Positions 26,936 to 36,053 of a DNA stretch of 64,000 nt are shown here, piece after piece (the stretch's first letter is position 1; every line of letters begins with the position of its first letter). The DNA is from an uncultured Alcaligenaceae bacterium (GTDB lineage: Bacteria > Pseudomonadota > Gammaproteobacteria > Burkholderiales > Burkholderiaceae_B). Made by a program: the position numbers and the translations under genes. Below the pieces are notes generated by a model. It saw nothing but the letters and a program-made list of their open reading frames with translations, ran no database searches and had not been told where the DNA came from. Where the stretch lies: contig CALKIR010000023.1 of the NCBI GenBank assembly GCA_937995985.1, positions 186,001 to 250,000 on the forward strand, read 5' to 3'.

Positions 26936-27241
26936 ATGACAGTAAAGGCAAAACAGGCAGTAGTAGTGGGTGCCGATAGGTTGGGCAAGATTCCACAGTT
27001 ATTACGACAGCACAATATCCGTATCGCCCGACATATTAGCGGTCGAGAACCAGTGCATCAGAAAAAAGGTTTGCAATTACCCTCAGGGACTGAGGTATTG
27101 ATTCTATTGACCGATTTTTTAGGTCATAATGTGATGAAGTCGTTTCGTGCTGCAGCTCAGCGCGCGGGTGTACCCGTGTTGGCTTGTAAGCGTTCTATAT
27201 CAAGCTTGCAATTAGCATTAGAGCAGGCGCCGCTCAATTAG
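26936..27241 (+). CDS. DUF2325 family protein, probably iron-regulated
   Basis: A 101-residue protein that looks like DUF2325. The N-terminal strand KQAVVVGADRLGKIPQLLRQ resembles a nucleotide-binding beta-alpha turn; later there is a second strand, VLILLTDFLGHNVMKSFR, then VPVLACKRSISSL. No biochemical role is established for the family that I can state. The ATG at 26936 has GGGAG seven bases upstream and starts at the conserved domain; the same frame is open further upstream to the promoter (an ATG at 26831), but that part shows no conservation that I recognise. The Fur-type promoter suggests induction under iron limitation. It overlaps the NlpC/P60 gene tail-to-tail by four bases. Confidence 0.75.
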   Translation: MTVKAKQAVVVGADRLGKIPQLLRQHNIRIARHISGREPVHQKKGLQLPSGTEVLILLTDFLGHNVMKSFRAAAQRAGVPVLACKRSISSLQLALEQAPLN

Positions 27242-27903
27242 CGGCTGGCTAATTGAGCATCATTTACATCGAGGCGCCGCGCACCATTATAGCGCTGTTG
27301 CCAGTAGGAGACGCTTAGGTCTTCAATGCGTACTACAGCACCGGTACGTGGGGCGTGTACAAATTTATTATCACCAATGTAAATCCCTACGTGAGAGTAA
27401 CGTGCCCCACGGGTATTAAAAAATACCAAATCGCCTTGCCTGAGCTCATCACGAGGAACGCTGCGACCAATCCTAGCAAGCTCAGCCGAGCTGCGGGGCA
27501 GTTTGAGTCCTAAGGACTTTTCGGCAACATAACCAATCAGACCGCTGCAGTCAAAACCGCTGTTGGGATCCTCTCCTCCAAATGTGTATTTGATGCCCAA
27601 TAAGTTGAGCGCCTCGCCTGCCATGGCATGGGGGCCTGTACCAAGCTGCTCCCGAGCATAAGAAAAAGTCCTATCGGTCAGGCCACGGTTAGCGAGGTAC
27701 GAGCCTAAAGGATCAGACTGGGTGCGATAAGCATACTCGCTACGTAACTCTTTGAGTAGATCATCAAGTTCGGCATTGTATTGGGGGGACTGTGGTTGAG
27801 TGGCACAGCCAACCAATAACAAAGCGGCTGAGATGCCAGCACCTAAGGAAAGGAAGCGTGCGATAAGCGGTGAAGAGAGGAGGGAGGCCATTGGTGGAAG
27901 CAT
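27238..27903 (-). CDS. NlpC/P60 family lipoprotein peptidase
   Basis: A probable peptidoglycan DL-endopeptidase of the C40 family, anchored as a lipoprotein (lipobox LVGC, Cys33). The catalytic Cys119 is in GFDCSGLIGYV, with His171 in YSHVGIYIG and His183 in FVHAPRTG as the other active-site residues. Length (221) matches the Spr/MepS and NlpC group. Its target in cell-wall growth or recycling is not specified by the sequence. It converges with the DUF2325 gene. Confidence 0.9.
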   Translation of the reverse strand: MLPPMASLLSSPLIARFLSLGAGISAALLLVGCATQPQSPQYNAELDDLLKELRSEYAYRTQSDPLGSYLANRGLTDRTFSYAREQLGTGPHAMAGEALNLLGIKYTFGGEDPNSGFDCSGLIGYVAEKSLGLKLPRSSAELARIGRSVPRDELRQGDLVFFNTRGARYSHVGIYIGDNKFVHAPRTGAVVRIEDLSVSYWQQRYNGARRLDVNDAQLASR

Positions 27904-28074
27904 GGGTATTCTTAGCGTTAGTTTTTTAGGTAAAAGCGCCTTGAGCTTCGAGGAATTTTACCTGAGTCTACGCAAGAGGTAAAGGGCGGGGAATTCTGTA
28001 GGACTGTTCGCTGTAGATATAAACAGTAGGCCGAAGTTAGTTGTATATAGAGAACTGTTTGGTTCTGTGCGACT

Positions 28075-28102
28075 CCTTGCTGCGGCAACTGCCGCAGCAA
28101 GG
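28075..28102. other. Strong GC-rich hairpin downstream of the ETF-QO gene
   Basis: Arms CCTTGCTGCGGC (28075-28086) and GCCGCAGCAAGG (28091-28102) pair perfectly over 12 bases with a four-base loop. It stands 26 bases after the stop of the minus-strand ETF-QO gene. No T-run follows on either strand, so it is not a classical terminator; it could protect the 3' end of the mRNA or act with Rho. The rest of 27904-28127 holds nothing else that I can support. Confidence 0.55.
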
Positions 28103-28127
28103 GGCCCTGTTCGCTCTGACTAGCGAA

Positions 28128-29774
28128 TTACATACCGCTATATACCGGCCCTTCGCCTCCTTGTGGAGCGACCCAAACAATATTTTGCTCGGGGTCTTTG
28201 ATGTCACAGGTTTTGCAATGTATACAGTTTTCTGAGTTAATCTGTAGTTTGTCCTTGCCCTGTTCATCAGTAATAAACTCATATACTCCGGCAGGGCAGT
28301 AACGAGTTTCGGGCCCAGCAAATTTTTTCAGGTTGACCTGAACAGGAATGTCTGGGTTCTTCAGTGTGAGGTGTACGGGCTGATTTTCTTCGTGGTTCGT
28401 ATTTGTCAGATAGACCGAGCTGAGGCGGTCAAAGGTCAATACCCCATCGGGCTTAGGGTATTCAATGCGTTGGCATTGATCCGCAGGCTGTAAGTAGCTG
28501 TAGTCTGGTTTGGTGTTTTTCAAAGTCCATGGGAATTTTCCGCGTAGCAGCCACTGTTCCACCCCGGTCATGACCGTGCCTACGGTACGTCCTTTTTTAA
28601 ACCACTGTTTGAAGTTACGTGCCTGGTAGAGCTCGTCACGCAGCCATGATTGCTCAAATGCTTGCGGATATGCTGTGAGCTCATCGTGGGCGCGGCCTTG
28701 TTTGAGTGCCTCAAAGACGGCTTCGGCAGCCAACGCACCGGTCTTAATTGCAGCATGGCTGCCTTTGATACGAGCCGCATTGAGAAAACCGGCCTCGCAG
28801 CCTACTAAAGCGCCGCCGGGAAAGACTAATTTAGGCAGGGACATCAAGCCCCCCGCGGTGAGTGAGCGGGCTCCGTAAGCAATGCGTTTGCCCCCTTCAA
28901 AAGTGGGGCGAATAGCCGGATGGGTTTTATAGCGTTGAAACTCTTCAAATGGTGATAGCCAAGGATTAGCATAATCCAGCCCAACAACCAGTCCGACAAC
29001 AACTAAATTATTGTCTAGATGGTAGAGGAAAGAACCTCCATAAGTGTCTGAGTCCAAAGGCCAGCCAGCGGTATGTACTACGAGACCAGGTTGGGACTGG
29101 CTGGGGTCAACCTCCCACATCTCTTTGATGCCAATGCCGTAGCTTTGAGCATTGCGATCCTTATCGAGTTGGTAGCGTTCGATAAGGCGGCGCCCTAGGT
29201 GCCCTCGTGAGCCTTCAGCAAAAATGGTGTATTTGGCCAGCAACTCCATACCGGGTTGGTAGTTGGGTCCGGGGGTGCCATCAGGCTCTAGGCCCATATC
29301 ACCGGTGACAACGCCACGGACAGCACCTGTATCGGTGTATAAAATGTCTGCGGCTGCAAAGCCTGGGAATACATCCACCTCTAGGGCCTCAGCTTGCTCG
29401 CCTAACCATTGGGTAACCTCACCGAGGCGAACAACATAATTACCTTGGTTCTTGAACGTATCAGGTAATAACCAATTAGGGGTTTGTCGTGCTTTTTCTG
29501 GGCCTAGGAAAAGAAATCGATCCTCAGTGACAGGCACAGTGAGGGGCGCTCCTTTTTCTTTCCAGTCTGGGATGAGCTCACCAAGCGCTTTGGGGTCCAT
29601 TACTGCCCCGGATAAAATATGTGCCCCGACCTCTGGGCCTTTTTCCAGGACGCAAATGCTGATATCTGTTTGTGCTTCGTTGGCGAGTTGTTTGAGCCGT
29701 ATGGCGGTGGCTAGGCCAGCCGGGCCAGCCCCAACGATAACGACATCATATTCCATGGAGTCGCGTTCTGACAT
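28128..29774 (-). CDS. Electron transfer flavoprotein-ubiquinone oxidoreductase
   Basis: ETF-QO carries electrons from reduced ETF (fed by acyl-CoA and other dehydrogenases) to ubiquinone at the membrane. The FAD motif GAGPAGLATAIRL begins at residue 15. The C-terminal 4Fe-4S domain shows CPAGVYEF and CIHCKTCDIKDP, giving the four cysteine ligands, then VAPQGGEGPVYSGM at the end. The 548 residues match the family. It is divergent from scoAB across 320 bases; both serve fatty-acid or ketone-body oxidation, so shared regulation is possible. Confidence 0.95.
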   Translation of the reverse strand: MSERDSMEYDVVIVGAGPAGLATAIRLKQLANEAQTDISICVLEKGPEVGAHILSGAVMDPKALGELIPDWKEKGAPLTVPVTEDRFLFLGPEKARQTPNWLLPDTFKNQGNYVVRLGEVTQWLGEQAEALEVDVFPGFAAADILYTDTGAVRGVVTGDMGLEPDGTPGPNYQPGMELLAKYTIFAEGSRGHLGRRLIERYQLDKDRNAQSYGIGIKEMWEVDPSQSQPGLVVHTAGWPLDSDTYGGSFLYHLDNNLVVVGLVVGLDYANPWLSPFEEFQRYKTHPAIRPTFEGGKRIAYGARSLTAGGLMSLPKLVFPGGALVGCEAGFLNAARIKGSHAAIKTGALAAEAVFEALKQGRAHDELTAYPQAFEQSWLRDELYQARNFKQWFKKGRTVGTVMTGVEQWLLRGKFPWTLKNTKPDYSYLQPADQCQRIEYPKPDGVLTFDRLSSVYLTNTNHEENQPVHLTLKNPDIPVQVNLKKFAGPETRYCPAGVYEFITDEQGKDKLQINSENCIHCKTCDIKDPEQNIVWVAPQGGEGPVYSGM

Positions 29775-30093
29775 ATCTGAATCTCCGAATACTTACTTCT
29801 CTATAGGCTAGTTGTTTCTCACGCTGTCGCGGGCCCTTATTGTGTTCATGCTGTCTCGGTTATTGCTCTTTTGGGCTTTCTGGTTTGACAAATCGTAAAC
29901 AAGCTACTATACCGCTCTGCACTCGCTCTGCCTAGTAAAAAGAGACTAATTTACGCATACTGGATCCTAGGATGGGCGAATCTATTGATTTTATATTTTT
30001 AGCTTTGTTTCCTAGCATCCAAAGCATTGTAGCGTTAATATAGATGTGATAATACTCGATAAAGATAATTCTAATACCTACAGGAGCACATGA
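29775..30093. other. Intergenic region between ETF-QO and scoA
   Basis: This 319-base AT-rich gap between divergent genes must hold both promoters, but I could not choose convincing -35/-10 pairs. A perfect 10-base palindrome, ATCCTAGGAT, lies at 29964-29973, and a related CCTAGCATCC follows at about 30011. These may be operator half-sites for a local regulator. No small gene or RNA is evident. Confidence 0.4.
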
Positions 30094-30792
30094 ATGAGCA
30101 AAGTATATCCCAGTGCACAGGCCGCCTTGGAGGATATTGTCGCTGATGGGCAAACCATAGCGGTTGGCGGTTTCGGTTTGTGTGGTATTCCAGAGGCGTT
30201 AATTACCGCACTCCGTGATACGGGGGTGAAAAACCTAACCGGTGTGAGTAATAACGCTGGGGTCGACGGCAAAGGGTTGGGGCAGTTACTGGAGACGCGG
30301 CAAATAAAAAAAATGATTTCTTCATACGTTGGAGAAAACAAGGAGTTTGAGCGTCAATATCTAGCCGGAGACATTGAGATTGAATTTACCCCACAGGGGA
30401 CTTTGGCGGAGCGTTTGCGTGCCGGCGGTGCAGGGATTCCTGCTTTTTATACCGCAACAGGAGCCGGCACTGTGGTAGCCGAAGGCAAGGAAACGCGCGA
30501 GTTTGATGGACGCGAATACATTCTTGAGCGGGCAATTGTGCCTGATGTGGCTTTGGTAAAGGCGTATATTGCCGACAAAAGTGGAAATTTAGTGTTTCGG
30601 AAAACTGCGCGTAATTTTAACCCCAATGTTGCAATGGCTGGCAAGATAACCGTGGTTGAGGTAGAAAAGCTGGTCGAAATCGGGGAGATCGACCCTGATC
30701 ACGTACATTTGCCAGGGGTATTTGTTGACCGCATTGTGCTCAATGAGCATCCTGCTAAATATATAGAGCAACGTACCGTGCGTGAAGACTAA
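30094..30792 (+). CDS. scoA: 3-oxoacid CoA-transferase subunit A
   Basis: The A subunit of succinyl-CoA:acetoacetate CoA-transferase, which activates acetoacetate so it can enter central metabolism. The CoA-transferase family I signature appears near the N-terminus (DGQTIAVGGFGLCGIPE, about 16-32), and EFTPQGTLAERLRAGGAGIPAF-type sequence follows (EFTPQGTLAE, RAGGAGIPAF). Length (232) is usual. AGGAG is seven bases before the ATG. scoB follows after 17 bases. Confidence 0.94.
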   Translation: MSKVYPSAQAALEDIVADGQTIAVGGFGLCGIPEALITALRDTGVKNLTGVSNNAGVDGKGLGQLLETRQIKKMISSYVGENKEFERQYLAGDIEIEFTPQGTLAERLRAGGAGIPAFYTATGAGTVVAEGKETREFDGREYILERAIVPDVALVKAYIADKSGNLVFRKTARNFNPNVAMAGKITVVEVEKLVEIGEIDPDHVHLPGVFVDRIVLNEHPAKYIEQRTVRED

Positions 30793-30809
30793 CACTTAAG
30801 GAGGTCACA

Positions 30810-31472
30810 ATGGCTTGGACGAGAGATGAAATGGCAGCACGAGCGGCCAAAGAATTGCGAGATGGCTATTATGTTAATTTAGGTATTGGCATGCCCACTT
30901 TGGTTGCCAATCACGTTCCCGAAGGGATGACTGTTTGGTTGCAGTCTGAAAATGGGCTGCTTGGAATAGGGCCTTTTCCCCGCGAGGATGAGGTGGATCC
31001 TGACTTAATTAATGCCGGTAAACAGACGGTGACTACTATACCTGGGTCGTCTTTTTTCTCGTCTGCAGATTCTTTTGCCATGATTCGAGGAGGGAAGATA
31101 AACCTTGCTATTCTTGGGGCCATGCAGGTTTCTGAAAATGGTGATTTAGCCAATTGGATGATTCCTGGCAAGATGGTCAAAGGAATGGGAGGGGCCATGG
31201 ATTTGGTCGCTGGAGTTGAACGAGTGGTTGTGTTAATGGATCATGTGGTCAAGAAAAAAGATGGATCCATTGAGCTAAAGCTGCTCCCAGAATGTACTTT
31301 ACCTTTGACTGGGGTAGGGGTGGTTGATTTGATCATCACTGATTTAGGGGTGTTTGAGGTAGCCGATAACGGGTTGCGTCTCATCGAATTGGCCCCTGGG
31401 GTAACTGTCGAAGAGGTGCAGGAAAAAACAGCAGCGACACTAGATGTGAGTGCAGTAGCAGCGAGTGCTTAG
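30810..31472 (+). CDS. scoB: 3-oxoacid CoA-transferase subunit B
   Basis: The B subunit of the transferase, bearing the active-site glutamate in SENGLLGIG (Glu47), which forms the CoA-thioester intermediate. The conserved VNLGIGMPTLVAN and the SFAMIRGGKINLAILGAMQV-type segments (MIRGGKINLAILGAMQV) are present. Length (220) is typical. AAGGAGG lies before the ATG. A terminator follows at 31500-31530, so scoAB is a two-gene operon. Confidence 0.95.
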   Translation: MAWTRDEMAARAAKELRDGYYVNLGIGMPTLVANHVPEGMTVWLQSENGLLGIGPFPREDEVDPDLINAGKQTVTTIPGSSFFSSADSFAMIRGGKINLAILGAMQVSENGDLANWMIPGKMVKGMGGAMDLVAGVERVVVLMDHVVKKKDGSIELKLLPECTLPLTGVGVVDLIITDLGVFEVADNGLRLIELAPGVTVEEVQEKTAATLDVSAVAASA

Positions 31473-31499
31473 TTAGCGGTACATATAATGGTTTAGTAG

Positions 31500-31530
31500 A
31501 CGCCCGTTTTCTATGGAAAACGGGCGTTAT
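31500..31530 (+). terminator. Terminator after scoAB
   Basis: Arms ACGCCCGTTTT (31500-31510) and AAAACGGGCGT (31517-31527) pair perfectly over 11 bases with a six-base loop; the T-tract afterwards is weak (TATTATT). It argues against a translation start at 31513, which would lie inside the hairpin. Confidence 0.75.
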
Positions 31531-31554
31531 TATTCAAACTTTTGTTTTTGGTTT

Positions 31555-33354
31555 ATGACAGCTCCTATGAATACCACGGCTCGTTTACGTGCATTGCGAA
31601 CGGCAATGGCTGAACATCAAATTGATGCTTATTTAGTTCTGAGTTCTGATCCTCATTTATCTGAGTACTTGCCAGCGCATTGGCAAAGTCGAGCATGGTT
31701 AAGTGGATTTACTGGCTCTGCGGGCACCCTATTAGTAACGCTGCAACAAGCGGGGTTATGGACCGATAGCCGTTATTGGGTCCAAGCCGAGCAGGTGCTT
31801 GCAGGAACAGGGATAACCCTATTCAAACAGGGGGCGAAAGGGGTTCCTGATATAGCCTCTTTTCTCAAACAGCATTTGTCCGCAGGTTCTGTTTTATGTT
31901 TAGATGCACAGGTCATGCCTTTGAGTGAATATGAGTCTTGGCAAGCCATAGCAGCAGAAGAAGGCTGGCAATTGCACACAAAAGATTTGCTCTTAGAGAC
32001 TGTTTGGACTGAGCGACCAGCTTTGCCTCAAGCACCTATTTATGCGCATGATGCACGTTTTATGGGGCGGACGCGGGCAGATAATTTGGCTGCTGTGCGC
32101 GAGCATATGCGCCGCTCTAAAATTCACTGGCATTTATTATCCAGTCTTGATGATATTGCTTGGCTATTAGGGCTACGGGGGGCAGATGTGGACTATAACC
32201 CTGTGTTTTTGTCTCATCTTTTATTGGGGCAAGAACAGGGGTGGTTATTTGTGGCATTAGAGAAAATAGCACCGGCGCTGCGTCAAGCTTTGGCTGAGGA
32301 TGGCATAGAGGTTCGTCCCTATGAGCAACTTGAGGCCGCCTTATCTCAATTGCCCAAAGGGCAAAGTTTGGGTTTTGACCCACATAAAGTTACTGCAGGG
32401 ACCGTATCTGCTGCACATCACATGCAGTGGCAACGCTTGGAAAACCCTAGTACTTTCATCAAGGCCTGTAAAAACGAGACAGAACTGGCTCATATTCGCG
32501 AGGCAATGGTTCAGGATGGCATTGCTCTTTGTGAGTTTTATGCCTGGTTAGAAAATACTTTGGCACAGCGGGCAGTAAGTGAGTTAGAAGTGGATCAGCA
32601 GCTTACTGCAGCACGGGCGCGACGCCCCCATTTTGTAAGCCCAAGTTTTGCTACTATAGCAGGCTTTAATGCAAATGGTGCCATGCCGCATTATCAAGCT
32701 ACTCCCGAGCACTATAGCTGGATTCAGGGAGATGGCTTGTTACTCATTGATTCAGGAGGGCAGTATTTAGGCGGCACTACTGATATTACGCGGGTCACTG
32801 CAGTAGGCCACATCAATGCACAGCAGAAACAAGATTACACTTTGGTGTTGCGTGCGATGATTGCATTATCACAGGCGGTATTCCCGCGCGGTATGAGTGG
32901 GCAGCATTTGGATGCAATCGCGCGCTTGCCTTTGTGGCAGGCTTATTTAGATTATGGCCATGGTACCGGACATGGGGTCGGTTATTTTCTTAATGTACAT
33001 GAAGGGCCTCAAAGCATTTCTTGGCGCCAGCGCCCTGGCCGGGCTGCGGTCGCATTGGCTCCAGGAATGGTCACCTCAAATGAGCCCGCCTTATATCGTG
33101 ATGGACAATGGGGCATTCGTATAGAGAATTTGATTGCGACTCAGTTGGCGCAGGAAAATGAATTTGGAACATTTTATTGTTTTGAAACCTTGACCTTATG
33201 TCCCATTGATACGCGATGTATTGATAGGGCGTTGTTAAATTCACAAGAGCGGCACTGGCTCAATGCTTATCATGCCCTGGTTCGCGATAAATTAGCCCCG
33301 CATCTTGAACAAGATGCTTTACAATGGCTGTTAGCGCGTACTGAGCCAATTTAA
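31555..33354 (+). CDS. Large aminopeptidase P (M24B, Xaa-Pro aminopeptidase)
   Basis: A metallopeptidase that removes an N-terminal residue before proline. The protein of about 599 residues has two creatinase-N domains and a C-terminal pita-bread domain. Likely metal ligands: the two Asp in LLIDSGGQYLGGTTDITR, His in GTGHGVGYFLNVHEGP, Glu in TSNEPALY and Glu in IRIENL. It resembles the long cytosolic-type enzyme rather than the ~440-residue E. coli PepP. Starts at 31555 or 31567 are both possible; neither has a clear ribosome-binding site, and the frame's earlier ATG lies in the sco terminator. Confidence 0.9.
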   Translation: MTAPMNTTARLRALRTAMAEHQIDAYLVLSSDPHLSEYLPAHWQSRAWLSGFTGSAGTLLVTLQQAGLWTDSRYWVQAEQVLAGTGITLFKQGAKGVPDIASFLKQHLSAGSVLCLDAQVMPLSEYESWQAIAAEEGWQLHTKDLLLETVWTERPALPQAPIYAHDARFMGRTRADNLAAVREHMRRSKIHWHLLSSLDDIAWLLGLRGADVDYNPVFLSHLLLGQEQGWLFVALEKIAPALRQALAEDGIEVRPYEQLEAALSQLPKGQSLGFDPHKVTAGTVSAAHHMQWQRLENPSTFIKACKNETELAHIREAMVQDGIALCEFYAWLENTLAQRAVSELEVDQQLTAARARRPHFVSPSFATIAGFNANGAMPHYQATPEHYSWIQGDGLLLIDSGGQYLGGTTDITRVTAVGHINAQQKQDYTLVLRAMIALSQAVFPRGMSGQHLDAIARLPLWQAYLDYGHGTGHGVGYFLNVHEGPQSISWRQRPGRAAVALAPGMVTSNEPALYRDGQWGIRIENLIATQLAQENEFGTFYCFETLTLCPIDTRCIDRALLNSQERHWLNAYHALVRDKLAPHLEQDALQWLLARTEPI

Positions 33355-33429
33355 TGGTTTATATGCTTTTGTTACGGTTATAATTTTACTCTTTTGCTGT
33401 ACCCACGTTAAAGGTTGGGCGATCTGATA

Positions 33430-35097
33430 ATGACCACCAAATATGTATTTGTCACCGGGGGGGTAGTCTCCTCTCTAGGAAAAGGAATTGCAGCAGCTTC
33501 ACTGGCTGCGTTGCTAGAGTCTCGTGGCTTAAAGGTCACAATGTTAAAACTAGATCCATATATCAATGTGGATCCCGGTACCATGAGCCCGTTTCAACAC
33601 GGGGAGGTGTTTGTGACCGAGGACGGAGCCGAGACGGACCTCGATCTGGGGCATTACGAGCGTTTTATTTCTACGCGCATGCGCAAGGTGAATAATTTCA
33701 CTACTGGGCAAATTTATGAATCCGTACTGCGTAAAGAGCGGCGGGGTGACTATTTAGGTAAAACCGTGCAGGTCATCCCTCATATCACAAATGAAATCCA
33801 AGATTTTATTGCTCGTGGCGCTAAGGCGGCATATGAAGGGCAGGCTGATGTAGCCATTGTTGAAATAGGTGGGACGGTTGGCGATATAGAGTCATTGCCT
33901 TTTCTAGAGTCAATACGCCAGATGAGTTTACGCTTAGGCCGAGGCAATACTGCTTTGGTGCACCTCACCTTGGTGCCTTTTATAGCATCTGCCGGCGAGC
34001 TTAAGACCAAGCCAACACAACACTCTGTACAAAAATTACGCGAAATAGGTCTATATCCTGATGTGTTGTTGTGTCGTGCTGATCGCGAAATCCCCGAAGA
34101 TGAGCGAGCCAAAATATCTTTATTTTCAAATGTTCCACTCGATGCTGTGATTTCAATGCAAGATGTGGATACGATTTATAAAATTCCCGGGTTATTACAC
34201 GAGCAAGGCTTAGATGAGTTAGTATGTGCGGCGCTGGGGCTTAATCCTCTTCCTGCAGATTTAACCATGTGGGAGGGGTTAGTACATGCTTTAGAAAACC
34301 CACAGCATCACTTGCGTATTGCCATGGTGGGTAAATATGTGGAGCTAACTGAATCGTACAAATCCTTGACTGAGGCCTTGATTCACGCGGGTATTCATAC
34401 GCGCACTCAGGTTGAGATTGATTATATTGATTCAGAAGATCTTGAGACTCAAGGTGTGGATCAGTTGGCTCATTTTGATGCCATTATTGTCCCGGGTGGC
34501 TTTGGAAAGCGCGGGGTAGAAGGAAAAATCAAAGCTATTCGCTATGCGCGAGAAAATAAGGTACCTTTTTTAGGTATTTGTTTGGGGATGCAGTTGGCAG
34601 TGGTTGAGTTTGCCCGAAATGTAGCGGGTCTTGGTGGGGCCAATAGCACGGAGTTTGATCCTTCAACAGCGCATCCTGTGGTCGCCCTGATTACCGAATG
34701 GCATGATCGGGAGGGCAAGGTAGAACGGCGCAGCAATGAGGATGATTTAGGCGGCACCATGCGCAAAGGGGCCCAACGTTGTCCTGTCAAGGCAGGCACC
34801 TTAGCGCATGATATCTACGGAGATACGGTTAATGAGCGGCACCGCCATCGCTATGAGGTGAATAATGTATATGTGCCCAGGCTCGAAGAGGCTGGTCTGG
34901 TGATTAGCGCCCGTACGCCTAATGAAAAATTGCCTGAAATTATGGAGTTGCCCAATCATCCTTGGTTCCTTGGCGTACAGTTTCACCCTGAATTTACATC
35001 AACCCCAAGGGACGGTCATCCATTGTTTATTAGTTTCCTTAAGGCCGCATTGGCACAGCGTTCTGGAAAGACGCCAGAGGCTCATTCAGTATCTTAG
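33430..35097 (+). CDS. pyrG: CTP synthase
   Basis: PyrG aminates UTP to CTP using glutamine. The synthetase domain opens KYVFVTGGVVSSLGKGI (about 4-20), and the glutaminase domain has the nucleophile in FLGICLGMQLA, with the His/Glu pair in GVQFHPEFTS. The 555 residues are typical. A TATAAT at 33379-33384 could be its -10, but the -35 is weak. It heads the pyrG-kdsA-eno-ftsB cluster, in which kdsA follows after nine bases. Confidence 0.97.
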   Translation: MTTKYVFVTGGVVSSLGKGIAAASLAALLESRGLKVTMLKLDPYINVDPGTMSPFQHGEVFVTEDGAETDLDLGHYERFISTRMRKVNNFTTGQIYESVLRKERRGDYLGKTVQVIPHITNEIQDFIARGAKAAYEGQADVAIVEIGGTVGDIESLPFLESIRQMSLRLGRGNTALVHLTLVPFIASAGELKTKPTQHSVQKLREIGLYPDVLLCRADREIPEDERAKISLFSNVPLDAVISMQDVDTIYKIPGLLHEQGLDELVCAALGLNPLPADLTMWEGLVHALENPQHHLRIAMVGKYVELTESYKSLTEALIHAGIHTRTQVEIDYIDSEDLETQGVDQLAHFDAIIVPGGFGKRGVEGKIKAIRYARENKVPFLGICLGMQLAVVEFARNVAGLGGANSTEFDPSTAHPVVALITEWHDREGKVERRSNEDDLGGTMRKGAQRCPVKAGTLAHDIYGDTVNERHRHRYEVNNVYVPRLEEAGLVISARTPNEKLPEIMELPNHPWFLGVQFHPEFTSTPRDGHPLFISFLKAALAQRSGKTPEAHSVS

Positions 35098-35106
35098 GAG
35101 CAAGTT

Positions 35107-35964
35107 ATGAATCTTTGTGGTTTTAAGGTTGGTTTGGCGCATCCTTTTTTTCTGATTGCGGGCCCTTGTGTGATTGAGTCCCGTCAGATGGCTTTTGATA
35201 CGGCAGGACAACTACAAGAAATCACCCAGGCTTTGGATATCCCTTTCATTTATAAAAGCTCTTTTGATAAGGCAAATCGTAGTTCTTTATCTTCTTACCG
35301 CGGGCCTGGCATGCAAGAGGGGCTGAACATACTGGCAGATATCCGTGCTGAGCTAGGCATCCCAGTGTTGACGGATGTGCATGAAAAAGAACAGGTAGAC
35401 GAGGTGGCCGCTGCGGTAGATGTATTGCAAACACCGGCATTTTTATGCCGTCAAACTGATTTTATCCAAGCAGTAGCGGCTACTCTAAAGCCAGTGAATA
35501 TTAAAAAAGGGCAGTTCTTAAGTCCCCATGAAATGATTAATGTGACTGAAAAGGCACGGGCTGCGGCCATTCAGGCGGGCGGCGATGGGAACACTATTAT
35601 GGCCTGTGAACGAGGGGTGATGTTTGGCTACAATAATTTGGTTTCCGATATGCGTGCCCTAGCAATTATGCGTGAAACTAATTGCCCTGTGGTTTTTGAT
35701 GCAACCCATTCAGTACAGCAGCCCGGGGGATTGGGAGAGCGTTCGGGGGGCCAAAGCGAGTTTGTACCGGTTTTGGCTCGGGCCGCTGTGGCAGTAGGAA
35801 TTTCAGGCTTGTTTATGGAAACGCACCCGAATCCAGAGCAGGCCTTATCGGATGGGCCTAATGCGGTGCCTTTAAAGCATATGAAGCGCCTTTTAGAAGG
35901 ACTCAAGGCATTAGATGAGGTCGTCAAGCAAGAAAATCGAGCCACTCTTGGTTGGTCAACCTAA
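35107..35964 (+). CDS. kdsA: 3-deoxy-8-phosphooctulonate synthase (KDO-8-P synthase), metal-dependent type
   Basis: KdsA condenses arabinose-5-phosphate with phosphoenolpyruvate to make KDO-8-phosphate, for the LPS inner core. The 285-residue protein carries Cys21 in IAGPCVIES, His in FDATHSVQQPG, Glu in METHPNP and Asp in LSDGPNA. These four match the metal site of class II enzymes such as that of Aquifex; class I enzymes have Asn at the Cys position. It starts nine bases after pyrG with AGGAG before the ATG. Confidence 0.95.
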   Translation: MNLCGFKVGLAHPFFLIAGPCVIESRQMAFDTAGQLQEITQALDIPFIYKSSFDKANRSSLSSYRGPGMQEGLNILADIRAELGIPVLTDVHEKEQVDEVAAAVDVLQTPAFLCRQTDFIQAVAATLKPVNIKKGQFLSPHEMINVTEKARAAAIQAGGDGNTIMACERGVMFGYNNLVSDMRALAIMRETNCPVVFDATHSVQQPGGLGERSGGQSEFVPVLARAAVAVGISGLFMETHPNPEQALSDGPNAVPLKHMKRLLEGLKALDEVVKQENRATLGWST

Positions 35965-36053
35965 GTGGTATTATTATTTACATTTTGTTTTGTCCTTTAA
36001 ACCCGCAAAACAATTAGGTTTTGCATTAATGCGAGCAGCAGGAAATTTCTGAC

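Noticed and set aside
31513..31554. An upstream start for the aminopeptidase P frame
   Set aside because: The ATG lies in the loop of the scoAB terminator and the added residues are not family-like.
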